Shown here one piece after another: positions 5,184-11,863 of a DNA stretch of 11,863 nt. The translations under genes and the position numbers were made by a program. Positions within the stretch are counted from its first letter, which is position 1, and every line of letters begins with the position of its first letter. The notes under the pieces were generated by a model that did not search any database, had not been told where the DNA came from, and saw nothing but the letters and a program-made list of their open reading frames with translations. Origin of the DNA: an uncultured Candidatus Melainabacteria bacterium (GTDB taxonomy: Bacteria; Cyanobacteriota; Vampirovibrionia; Gastranaerophilales; Gastranaerophilaceae); contig CAKVMU010000030.1 of the NCBI GenBank assembly GCA_934773085.1, positions 1-11,863 of the forward strand, given 5' to 3'.

Positions 5184-6077
5184 CTATTTAGAGGATTTCC
5201 TAAACCTTACACCCTCAACTTCGTGCACATCCTCTGTTACAATGAATGCTTTTGGATCTACACTGTGAATAACTTCTTTTAACTTTGGCATATCAAGCCT
5301 GTTTACAACACAGTATGTCAAGATTTTTTCCTGTCTTGAATACCCGCCAAGAGTTTTCATATAAGTTACGCTTATATCCAGCTCTTTCATAATACTGTCA
5401 CCGATTTCACGTGAAAAATCTGAAACAATTCGTACTGATTTTGCCTTATCCAGACCTTCAAGCACAGTATCTATAACCTTTGATGCTACATAATAAGTGA
5501 GAATGGAATACAACGCTCTTTCCCATCCGAACAAGAACCCCGCTCCCGCATATATAAACAAATTTATAGACATCAAAAGTTCTCCGACAGATACTATCTT
5601 CAACTTTTTGGAAAGTTCAATTGAAACCATCTCTGTTCCGTCCAAAGAAGCGTTGTTACGAAGAATAAGTCCGACGCCCAAACCCAACAAAATGCCGCCA
5701 AAAACAGTTACGAGAAGCAAATCCTCAGTCACCGGTTTAAGTTTTGCAACAACGTTAGTCGCTATTGAAAGCATAAATACAGCAAAAAAAGTATTAATAA
5801 CAAACTTTTTGCCCAAAGTTCTGTATGCGACCAAAATAAACGGAATATTTATACCAAGAATGAACAAACCAAGATTACCGCCTGTAACATAAGACGCCAT
5901 CATTGATATACCGATCACACCGCCATCAATAATTTTATTCGGAAGCAAGAACATTTCAAGAGCAACCGCAACAATAAAAGCACCTATTACAAGAAACAAC
6001 GCTCTGCGAACAGATTCCAAAATTATCTCTTTTTTAGATTTCACTTTTATTTCCGGTTTCTTTTTGTGAAAAAACAT
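5184..6077 (-). CDS. YitT family membrane protein (DUF161/DUF2179)
   Basis: The protein is 297 aa, the usual length for the YitT family. A basic N-terminus (1-24) precedes about five hydrophobic helices spanning 25-205, with the family's L-P-N-K-I-I-D-G-G-V-I-G-I-S at 45-58 and N-N-A-S-L-D-G-T-E-M at 141-150. A soluble C-terminal DUF2179 domain (about 212-290) contains G-G-Y-S-R-Q-E-K (244-251) and D-P-K-A-F-I-V-T (274-281). These proteins sit in the cytoplasmic membrane; their substrate is not established, and transport has been suggested. Start: GGGAG lies 6 nt upstream of ATG 6077. It follows cdaA by 29 nt on the same strand, so the two are probably cotranscribed. A shared role with c-di-AMP signalling is only an inference from position. 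Confidence 0.9.
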   Translation of the reverse strand: MFFHKKKPEIKVKSKKEIILESVRRALFLVIGAFIVAVALEMFLLPNKIIDGGVIGISMMASYVTGGNLGLFILGINIPFILVAYRTLGKKFVINTFFAVFMLSIATNVVAKLKPVTEDLLLVTVFGGILLGLGVGLILRNNASLDGTEMVSIELSKKLKIVSVGELLMSINLFIYAGAGFLFGWERALYSILTYYVASKVIDTVLEGLDKAKSVRIVSDFSREIGDSIMKELDISVTYMKTLGGYSRQEKILTYCVVNRLDMPKLKEVIHSVDPKAFIVTEDVHEVEGVRFRKSSK

Positions 6078-6106
6078 CCCCTGCTCCCGCTTAACTCTTT
6101 TTTATT

Positions 6107-7000
6107 CTATCCTTCTTTTCCACGAAGCAAGTCAAACAGGCTTTTATGTTTTTCTGCTCCGCCATCAACCGGTTTTATTCCCAATATAGACTCTAAATCC
6201 GATTTCAAGGTGGTCAAATCTTCATATTTTTTGAGCATTCCGTCCATACAAACAGACACGTCACCGGTTTCTTCTGAAACCACCAAACACGCAGCATCTG
6301 AAACTTCTGACATACCCAAAGCTGCTCTGTGACGAGTACCGTATTTCCAACTAAGCTTAGGGTCTTCTGTCAAAGGTAACAACACGCCTGCTGAATGAAT
6401 TTTATTCCCGTCTATAACCATAGCCCCATCGTGGAGTGGCGTATTCGGGTGAAAAATTGTCAAAATCAATTCAGTAGAAATTCTTGCATCCAAAACCGTT
6501 CCAACATCAGAATAAACCATTGTGCTCAAAGCTTTTTTGAAAACAATCAAAGCACCCGTTTTTGTTTTCGTCAAGTATTTTACAGCTTCTATAATTTCTT
6601 TAATAACATCAACATCATTTTCCGCAGCCTCACGATAAGTACCGCCACTAAAAAATGTTCTTTTAATAAACCCGGGTTGACCCAAATATCCAAGAAAACG
6701 TCTGAGTTCCGGTTGAAAAATAACAATCAAACTCAACGCAATCAAAGTAACCAGAGATTTTAGAAATACACCCAATATGCTTAAATCTATCAGAATTAAG
6801 ATTTCACTGAATATCCACGCAAAAACGAGGAAGAACAAACCTTTTACCAATTTTTCAGATTGAGTATTTTTGATAAATTTTTGATAAAACACAAAAAGAA
6901 TTAAGATAATAAAACATATTTCCAAAATACTGACCCAATTCAGTGAACTGCGCAGTGGTTCAAAAATACTGTTAATTAAAGGGAACAAGCCTTCTATCAT
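6107..7000 (-). CDS. cdaA: Diadenylate cyclase, CdaA type
   Basis: The enzyme condenses two ATP into c-di-AMP, a second messenger controlling potassium and osmolyte transport and cell-wall balance. The protein is 297 aa. Three N-terminal membrane helices lie at about 25-45, 52-72 and 76-97. A linker leads to the DAC (DisA_N) domain, about 125-265, with T-G-A-L-I-V (148-153), the catalytic DGA motif (191-193) in LHDGAMVIDG, and the RHR motif (223-225) in GTRHRAALG. All key residues are present. CdaA often lies next to the regulator gene cdaR/ybbR and glmM in Firmicutes; neither is seen here. Instead it starts 2 nt after the lysA stop with only a weak ribosome binding site, implying translational coupling to lysA. 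I recall lysA-cdaA pairing as common in cyanobacteria. Confidence 0.93.
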   Translation of the reverse strand: MIEGLFPLINSIFEPLRSSLNWVSILEICFIILILFVFYQKFIKNTQSEKLVKGLFFLVFAWIFSEILILIDLSILGVFLKSLVTLIALSLIVIFQPELRRFLGYLGQPGFIKRTFFSGGTYREAAENDVDVIKEIIEAVKYLTKTKTGALIVFKKALSTMVYSDVGTVLDARISTELILTIFHPNTPLHDGAMVIDGNKIHSAGVLLPLTEDPKLSWKYGTRHRAALGMSEVSDAACLVVSEETGDVSVCMDGMLKKYEDLTTLKSDLESILGIKPVDGGAEKHKSLFDLLRGKEG

Positions 7001-7002
7001 TA

Positions 7003-8295
7003 TTATCTCAACCTATCGGGAATATTTTCTCTCACAATCAAGTCCTCAAGAGACTCTCTACTTACTATCATATCAGATTGTGAATTATTTACAAGTACCA
7101 TTGCCGGTTTTTCTACACGATTATAATTAGAAGCCATTGAATAATTATAAGCACCTGTATTGTAAACACAAAGAACATCGCCGGTTTCAAGCTTTGGCAA
7201 GCGAATATTTTCTATCAGAATATCTCCGCTTTCACAATATCTTCCTGCAATTGTCACAACCTCTGTATCTTGACTCTGCGGTTTATTGGCAACTTCCGCA
7301 TAGTATTCCGCCTGATACATTGACGGACGTGGGTTATCAGCCATCCCGCCGTCAACTGCAACATATTTTCTACCGTTAGGAACCTGTTTTGAGCTACCAA
7401 CAGTATACAGAGTAACTCCGGAAGTTGAAATTATGCTTCTTCCCGGTTCTATATAGAAAATCAAATCCTCATTGGCAACTTCTTCCAAGGCAGATGCAAA
7501 ATCACTAATTGACGGCGGATTGTCAGAATCAACATATTTAACTCCCAAACCTCCACCAATATTCAATTCCTTCATATCAAGCGAATATTCAGAATTAATC
7601 CTTTTTAATTCGTTTATAAGAACAGAAACCTCATCTTTATAACTCTGTACCTCAAAGATTTGAGAGCCTATATGCGCATGTAATCCACGCAGATTCAAAT
7701 TTTTATACTCGTTTTTTATAAGATTAATGACCACATCAATATCAGTTAGGTCAAACCCGAATTTTGAATCAATTTGTCCGGTTTGAATATATTCGTGAGT
7801 ATGGCATTCAATCCCCGGAGTTATACGCAAAAGAACATCTGCACAAATACCTTTTTCTGCTGCAATATTGTTCAACAATTTCGCTTCATAAAAATTATCG
7901 ACAGAAAATCTTCCAACACCGAGTTCAATTGCAAGTTTTAACTCTTTTTCAGATTTATTATTTCCATTGAACAACACTTTGGACATATCAGCACCGGCTT
8001 TATACACAGTATAAATTTCACCTGCTGAAACCGTGTCAAACCCAAAACCTTCATCCGCAATAATCTTAGTCGTTGCAAGACTGCACAATGCTTTTGAAGC
8101 ATACATCATTCTGACATTTTTATACACACCAAAAGCTGACTTATATTCACGACAAACTCCACGCAATGTCGCTTCGTCAATCACATAGAGAGGAGTGCCA
8201 TATTTATGCGCAAGCTCAACCAAATCACAACCACCGATACAAATATTATTTTTCACCTCGGTCGTTATAGGCCTTATCGACTGGTTAATGCTCAT
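7003..8295 (-). CDS. lysA: Diaminopimelate decarboxylase
   Basis: A PLP-dependent enzyme of fold type III that converts meso-2,6-diaminopimelate to L-lysine and CO2, the last step of lysine synthesis. It competes with peptidoglycan synthesis for diaminopimelate. The protein is 430 aa, the normal size. Visible motifs: the PLP lysine K68 in YASKA (65-69), HIGSQ (208-212), the glycine-rich phosphate-binding GGGLG (247-251), E-P-G-R (283-286), the active-site Cys354 in C-E-S-G-D (354-358), and G-A-Y-N-Y-S-M (381-387) with the PLP-contacting tyrosine. Start: a perfect AGGAGG (8306-8301) lies 5 nt before ATG 8295. First gene of a probable lysA-cdaA-yitT unit; 51 nt separate it from the upstream flhA stop, and this gap carries a promoter candidate. 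Cytoplasmic. Confidence 0.95.
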   Translation of the reverse strand: MSINQSIRPITTEVKNNICIGGCDLVELAHKYGTPLYVIDEATLRGVCREYKSAFGVYKNVRMMYASKALCSLATTKIIADEGFGFDTVSAGEIYTVYKAGADMSKVLFNGNNKSEKELKLAIELGVGRFSVDNFYEAKLLNNIAAEKGICADVLLRITPGIECHTHEYIQTGQIDSKFGFDLTDIDVVINLIKNEYKNLNLRGLHAHIGSQIFEVQSYKDEVSVLINELKRINSEYSLDMKELNIGGGLGVKYVDSDNPPSISDFASALEEVANEDLIFYIEPGRSIISTSGVTLYTVGSSKQVPNGRKYVAVDGGMADNPRPSMYQAEYYAEVANKPQSQDTEVVTIAGRYCESGDILIENIRLPKLETGDVLCVYNTGAYNYSMASNYNRVEKPAMVLVNNSQSDMIVSRESLEDLIVRENIPDRLR

Positions 8296-8315
8296 AGATG
8301 CCTCCTTCTGTGTTT

Positions 8316-8344
8316 ATTTTAACAAAAGAAGTTTTACAATACAA
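8316..8344 (-). promoter_or_regulatory. Candidate extended -10 promoter for lysA-cdaA
   Basis: On the minus strand TTGTAT (8344-8339, a weak -35) is followed after 17 bp by TAAAAT (8321-8316, 5 of 6 to the -10 consensus), preceded by TGT to form an extended -10. The start would be near 8309, giving a very short leader before the AGGAGG at 8306-8301. The alternative is simple read-through from flhA. Confidence 0.35.
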
Positions 8345-8346
8345 CA

Positions 8347-10437
8347 CTAGTACCCGCCGGATTCACCAATCGTATCCACTGCCTCAACTTTGATATCCGT
8401 AATAAGTTCTGAATATGAAATTACTACAATTGTCGGAATATGTCTTTCAAGCAGCTGGTACAACGGAAGACGAATTCTTGGAGAACACAGAATTACCGGC
8501 TGCAGACCAATATTCTGATGCGCTCTCATCAATGTCATAGCGGTAGATTCAATCAAATCCTGCACCTGCATAGGATTCAACAGGAACATTGTACCTAACT
8601 CAGTTCTTTGACAACTGTCATCCAGAGTCTTTTCCCATTCCGGTGATAGAGTCAGAGCATACAGCACCTTATCTCTATCCACATTGCTCAAGCAGATTTG
8701 TCGTCCCAATGCTGCTCTTAAACGTTCTGATAAAATATCCGGTTCTTTTGAAAATCTTGCATAATCGCACAGTCTTTCAAAAACGAAAATAATATCCTTG
8801 ATAGAAACTTTTTCACGAATTAGGTTAACAAAAATCTTTCTCAAATCTGATGTTGAGATAATTGCCGGAACCAAATCGTTTACAAGAGTAGGGTCTTGAG
8901 AACGTACAAGTTCCATAAGCTTGAGCACGTCGGTTTTTGTCATAACCTCATCCACGTGTTTTCTTACGCATTCTTGAAGGTGAGTAACAAGTACATCTGT
9001 AGCATCAACGGCTGTAACATTCTTGGTTTCTTTCGCATCCTCTGCGCTAATCCAATATGCCTGAGTTTGATAAGTAGGGTCAACGCCGACGATTGCATCC
9101 TCCGGAATAGTCTTTTTAACTGAATCCCACTGATCTGCTATTACCATGTATTTTCCAGGATAAACATATCCGGAAGCAACTACGTTATTACGAATTGAAA
9201 TAACATATTCATTTGCCTCAAGTGCAGACGAGTCCATAATACGGATGTTTGGCAAAATATAACCTAATTCATCGGTTACTCTTTGACGTAAAGCTGCGAT
9301 TTTAGCAAGCAATTGACCTTCCTGATCCGGATCGGCAATAACGAGCAATCCTGCACCAACCTGCAAACTTAAAACATCAACCCCGAGTCTTTCGTACATC
9401 TTATTCGGGTTAACCAAATCCTGCATATTTTGACGAACGCTTTCCAATTGACCCAATTGAGATTGAACATCCGCATTGACTAATACTGAGAATCCTGCAA
9501 CTGCAAGAATTATTGTAAATACTAAGAAAGGCAAGAATGGTAAGCCGGTAATCGGAGAGGTAACCGTGATTAGACCTAAGAACAATGCTGCAAAAAACAA
9601 AGAATAAGGTTTTGACAAAATCTGGTTCGTCAAATCTCCACCGAGTGAATTGTTACCGGCTGAAGCACGAGTCATTACGATACCGGCTGATATTGACATC
9701 AACAGGGAAGGCAACTGCGATGCCAAACCATCACCAATCGTTAATACCGTATATTTGCTTACTGCATCCGCAATCGGCATCTGGTTAACCAAACATCCGA
9801 TACACAAACCTCCGACAATGTTTATAAGAACAATGATAATACCCGCAATGGTATCACCTTTTACAAACTTCATGGAACCATCCATTGAACCAAACAAGCT
9901 TGACTCTCTTTGTAAATCTTCTCTTTTTTTAACAGCCTCTTCCGGAGATATCAACCCTGCATTAAAGTCGGCATCAATTGTCATTTGCTTACCGGGCATC
10001 GCATCCAAAGCGAAACGAGCTGCAACTTCTGCGATACGTTCAGCACCCTTTGTAATAACCATAAACTGAACAACCGTAATAATCAGAAAGATTACACCAC
10101 CGACAATCATATTACCGCCGGTAACAAATGTACCAAATGCGTGGACAACCTCACCGGCATCCCCTTTTGCTAAAATCAAACGAGTTGAAGCGATTGACAG
10201 TACAAGTCGAAACATTGTACCGATAAGAATAATAGAAGGAAATGCCGCCAATTCAAGAGGTTTTTGGACATACAAAGATATCATCAACAGTACAATACCG
10301 AGGGTTATATTCAAACTTATTGAAAAGTTGATAACCCAATTAGGCATCTCCATAATGAGAATTAATACCAAAGTCATTACAAAGAGTGCCAAAAATATTT
10401 CTGATATAGGTTTGTTTGCTGACCCTTCCTGTGCCAT
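8347..10437 (-). CDS. flhA: Flagellar/type III export channel protein FlhA
   Basis: FlhA forms the nonameric inner-membrane export gate that couples proton flow to secretion of flagellar subunits and docks chaperones. The protein is 696 aa, the full family length. The N-terminal half (about 12-325) holds the multiple membrane helices. The FHIPEP signature spans about 130-157 (K-G-A-E-R-I-A-E-V ... L-D-A-M-P-G-K-Q-M-x-I-D-A-D). F-V-K-G-D-T-I-A-G-I (191-200) carries the Asp matching the proton-path aspartate of FlhA. The cytoplasmic domain (about 340-690) includes L-G-Y-I-L-P-N-I-R-I (391-400), N-E-Y-V-I-S-I and C-S-P-R-I-R (651-656). Some blocks (S-I-A-S-T-R-L-I-L, R-E-S-S-L-F-G-S-M-D-G-S-M-K-F-V) read close to SctV of virulence secretion systems, but the C-terminal C-S-P-R-I-R region and FliH/FliG-like neighbours favour FlhA. 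It has no strong ribosome binding site; it follows fliH by 23 nt, with a hairpin between. Confidence 0.92.
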   Translation of the reverse strand: MAQEGSANKPISEIFLALFVMTLVLILIMEMPNWVINFSISLNITLGIVLLMISLYVQKPLELAAFPSIILIGTMFRLVLSIASTRLILAKGDAGEVVHAFGTFVTGGNMIVGGVIFLIITVVQFMVITKGAERIAEVAARFALDAMPGKQMTIDADFNAGLISPEEAVKKREDLQRESSLFGSMDGSMKFVKGDTIAGIIIVLINIVGGLCIGCLVNQMPIADAVSKYTVLTIGDGLASQLPSLLMSISAGIVMTRASAGNNSLGGDLTNQILSKPYSLFFAALFLGLITVTSPITGLPFLPFLVFTIILAVAGFSVLVNADVQSQLGQLESVRQNMQDLVNPNKMYERLGVDVLSLQVGAGLLVIADPDQEGQLLAKIAALRQRVTDELGYILPNIRIMDSSALEANEYVISIRNNVVASGYVYPGKYMVIADQWDSVKKTIPEDAIVGVDPTYQTQAYWISAEDAKETKNVTAVDATDVLVTHLQECVRKHVDEVMTKTDVLKLMELVRSQDPTLVNDLVPAIISTSDLRKIFVNLIREKVSIKDIIFVFERLCDYARFSKEPDILSERLRAALGRQICLSNVDRDKVLYALTLSPEWEKTLDDSCQRTELGTMFLLNPMQVQDLIESTAMTLMRAHQNIGLQPVILCSPRIRLPLYQLLERHIPTIVVISYSELITDIKVEAVDTIGESGGY

Positions 10438-10450
10438 ATTATCTTATTAT

Positions 10451-10470
10451 TATAACTTGTTTAAGTTATA
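10451..10470. repeat. Perfect 8-bp inverted repeat between fliH and flhA
   Basis: Arms TATAACTT (10451-10458) and AAGTTATA (10463-10470) flank a 4-nt loop. The hairpin includes the fliH stop codon (10463-10461) and lies just upstream of flhA on the minus strand. No T-run follows in the direction of transcription, so it is not a typical intrinsic terminator. It may affect mRNA stability or flhA translation. Confidence 0.5.
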
Positions 10471-11234
10471 TTGCCTCCAATTCCTTCCAAAGCTTTTTTA
10501 ATGATTTCTAACTGAGTGTCAATTGATGCGTCCACAATACCGTTGTTGGTCTGAAAAATACATCCGCCTTCTTCTACTGATGGGTCTGACACAATATTGA
10601 TTTTTGAATCTATACCATACTGATACGTAATATTCGGGATTGTATCTTTAATAAATGACACCGCTTGAGGTCTTACTCTTATTACAATCTTCGGCTCATT
10701 TTTTGATACAGTTTTCAGAACATCGACAATAGTGTTCATCAACACTTGTGGATCACTCTCAAGCTCTTTTTTTATAATCTTTTTTGCAATATCTACGCTA
10801 ATTTCAAGAATATCAGGCGCAATGTATTCAAACACGTCTTTTTTTGCACTCATGAAATTAGAAAGTTCAGCTCTAAAATGCTCCAAATCACTTTCAGCCT
10901 TTTGTATTCCGGCTCTGTAACCTTCCTCAAAAGCTGATTTCTTAATATTTTCAGACTCTTCTTGAGCACGTGATACTAAATTCCTGTCATCAATTCTTCT
11001 GTATCCACGACGTCTGGAACCCCTTCTTCTTTCCTGTCTTTGCGCAAAATCAATATTTTCAATATCAAAAAGGTCAATTTCCGGTTCTTTTTTCTCCACA
11101 ACCGGCGGTTCATTTATAACAACCTCAGGAGTATATTCCGGAATAGAATGCTCAACAACAGGAGTACCGCTCAATTTTTGCGGTTCTCTGACTTTGTCCT
11201 CCCTCTTCTTCTGGCTGTTCTTTTTGATAATCAT
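10461..11234 (-). CDS. fliH: Flagellar export regulator FliH
   Basis: FliH is the cytoplasmic stator that binds and restrains the export ATPase FliI and links it to the motor ring. The protein is 257 aa, within the family range. The N-terminal ~60 residues are Pro/Glu-rich and probably disordered. A strongly basic patch R-R-G-S-R-R-R-G-Y-R-R (70-80) is unusual. A long helix (about 88-165) with the family's small-residue pattern A-x-x-E-G-Y-x-x-G-I-x-x-A (101-113) follows. The C-terminal domain (about 180-250) contains I-R-V-R-P-Q (185-190), G-G-C-I-F-Q-T-x-x-G-I-V-D-A-S (223-237) and a closing helix, as in FliH/SctL. Start: ATG 11234 lies 7 nt after the upstream gene's stop without a clear Shine-Dalgarno, so it is probably translated by coupling. 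No fliI is visible in the window. Confidence 0.85.
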   Translation of the reverse strand: MIIKKNSQKKREDKVREPQKLSGTPVVEHSIPEYTPEVVINEPPVVEKKEPEIDLFDIENIDFAQRQERRRGSRRRGYRRIDDRNLVSRAQEESENIKKSAFEEGYRAGIQKAESDLEHFRAELSNFMSAKKDVFEYIAPDILEISVDIAKKIIKKELESDPQVLMNTIVDVLKTVSKNEPKIVIRVRPQAVSFIKDTIPNITYQYGIDSKINIVSDPSVEEGGCIFQTNNGIVDASIDTQLEIIKKALEGIGGNIT

Positions 11235-11241
11235 ATTTTAA

Positions 11242-11863
11242 TTATATACTTTCTTCCACATACTCTGCAAGAATGCCCGCCACCTTTAACGGCAAGTTTC
11301 CGTATTCACCGTCATATGCCTGCGCTGCAAAACGCTTCACAAGCGGACGTTCATTCTTAATAACTTTTTCAACTTTTTCTCTCGAATAATTTTTATACAA
11401 GTTCAAGAAATCAAGCACAACATTCTCTTTTGTTAATTTCTTCTTTATCGGCAAAAAGTTTTTCATCTCTTTCAAGCAATCTGTTACCAAATCACCGTCA
11501 ATTTTAGACTCCAAATCCGCCATATTCATATACTGAGATATAACCAAAGAGTCATTTGAATCAAATTTGTTAAGGATTGTCGTAACCTTATCTTGAGACA
11601 AAACCTTCAAAACAAGAGCCAAAGACATAAGCTTCATCTGTTTGTTGCTTATGCCGTTCGGGACTGTTGCCTGAACTGTTTTTTGAGCACGCTCATTTGC
11701 TTCTCTTTCAAGTCTTTTTTGTTGAGCAATCTCTGCATTTCTCTCGGATTCCTCAACCATTTCCCGTTGTTTTTTTGCTTGCTCTTCTTGGGCCTGCTTT
11801 GCCATAGCATCAATATTAGACTGGCTTTCCGCTCTGTTTTTAATTTCTTCGTCAATAACACCT
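11242..11863 (-). CDS. FliG-like motor/switch protein, C-terminal part
   Basis: The 5' end lies beyond the window: the frame stays open to the edge, so the internal ATG at 11805 need not be the true start. The visible ~206 residues begin with a highly charged Gln/Glu/Lys/Arg-rich helix (about 70 residues, likely coiled coil). A helical domain follows with a FliG-like pattern (A-L-V-L-K-V-L-S-Q-D-K-V-T-T-I-L-N-K-F-D...), then a C-terminal helical region ending A-G-I-L-A-E-Y-V-E-E-S-I. FliG forms the C-ring and transmits torque; the usual order fliF-fliG-fliH supports this reading. The EHPQ motif of the FliG middle domain is not visible, and a long coiled coil before such a domain is odd, so a diverged FliG, a FliF-FliG fusion or another export-locus protein are all possible. 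Confidence 0.5.
   Translation of the reverse strand, partial: GVIDEEIKNRAESQSNIDAMAKQAQEEQAKKQREMVEESERNAEIAQQKRLEREANERAQKTVQATVPNGISNKQMKLMSLALVLKVLSQDKVTTILNKFDSNDSLVISQYMNMADLESKIDGDLVTDCLKEMKNFLPIKKKLTKENVVLDFLNLYKNYSREKVEKVIKNERPLVKRFAAQAYDGEYGNLPLKVAGILAEYVEESI

Noticed and set aside
8296..8346. Lysine riboswitch upstream of lysA
   Set aside because: The gap is only 51 nt, far too short for the L-box aptamer.
9650..10069. Plus-strand 139-aa open frame inside flhA
   Set aside because: Antisense to the FHIPEP core, with no family features; a shadow of the conserved gene.
10451..10470. Intrinsic terminator between fliH and flhA
   Set aside because: The stem is AT-rich and not followed by a T-run in the direction of transcription; flhA lies just downstream.

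Overview
The window looks like a chromosomal segment of an AT-rich, flagellated bacterium, most likely a non-photosynthetic relative of cyanobacteria (Melainabacteria/Vampirovibrionia, Gastranaerophilales-like). That assignment is inference. It rests on the lysA-cdaA pairing, which I recall as common in cyanobacteria, on a flagellar export cluster, and on neighbouring proteins that share a short N-terminal leader. No rRNA, tRNA, CRISPR array, transposase or integrase was seen.

Left region (1-4767), accessory. Two transcription units diverge from a 134-bp AT-rich gap with nested palindromes (about 2142-2275). Leftward there is a single-module AAA+ ATPase, then a 315-residue membrane-anchored protein made of three ~68-residue repeats, then the start of a third gene cut by the window edge. 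These three are tightly coupled: the second gene's Shine-Dalgarno lies inside the end of the first, and the second and third overlap as TAATG. Rightward there is an ankyrin-repeat protein followed by a tandem Cdc48-like AAA+ ATPase in the -1 frame. The junction is the main discovery of the window. The ankyrin frame ends A AAA AAG TAA, the classic bacterial -1 slippery heptamer in the right register. A hairpin with 8 base pairs starts 5 nt later. AAA homology runs upstream of the first possible AAA start codon right back to the slip site. The gene probably yields a 286-aa ankyrin protein and, by -1 frameshifting, an 830-aa ankyrin-AAA-AAA fusion. A lost A in the A7 run (error or phase variation) is the main alternative.

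Middle region (4764-8295), leftward. lysA (diaminopimelate decarboxylase), cdaA (diadenylate cyclase), a YitT-family membrane protein and a 118-aa FlgM-like protein follow one another with short gaps. They link lysine/peptidoglycan precursor supply, c-di-AMP signalling, a membrane protein of unknown role and possibly anti-sigma control of flagellar genes. A candidate promoter precedes lysA, and a stronger one with a consensus -10 precedes the FlgM-like gene.

Right region (8347-11863), leftward. A FliG-like protein (5' end beyond the edge), FliH and FlhA belong to the flagellar or related type III export apparatus. The whole right-hand set may be read as one long leftward operon with internal promoters.

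How the genes may work together: the right half is a flagellar export and c-di-AMP/cell-wall block. The left half looks like a self-contained AAA+ system: two ATPases, a membrane-anchored repeat protein and an ankyrin recognition module. All share an N-terminal leader of the type M-x-[IV]-[ST]..., suggesting common targeting or processing.
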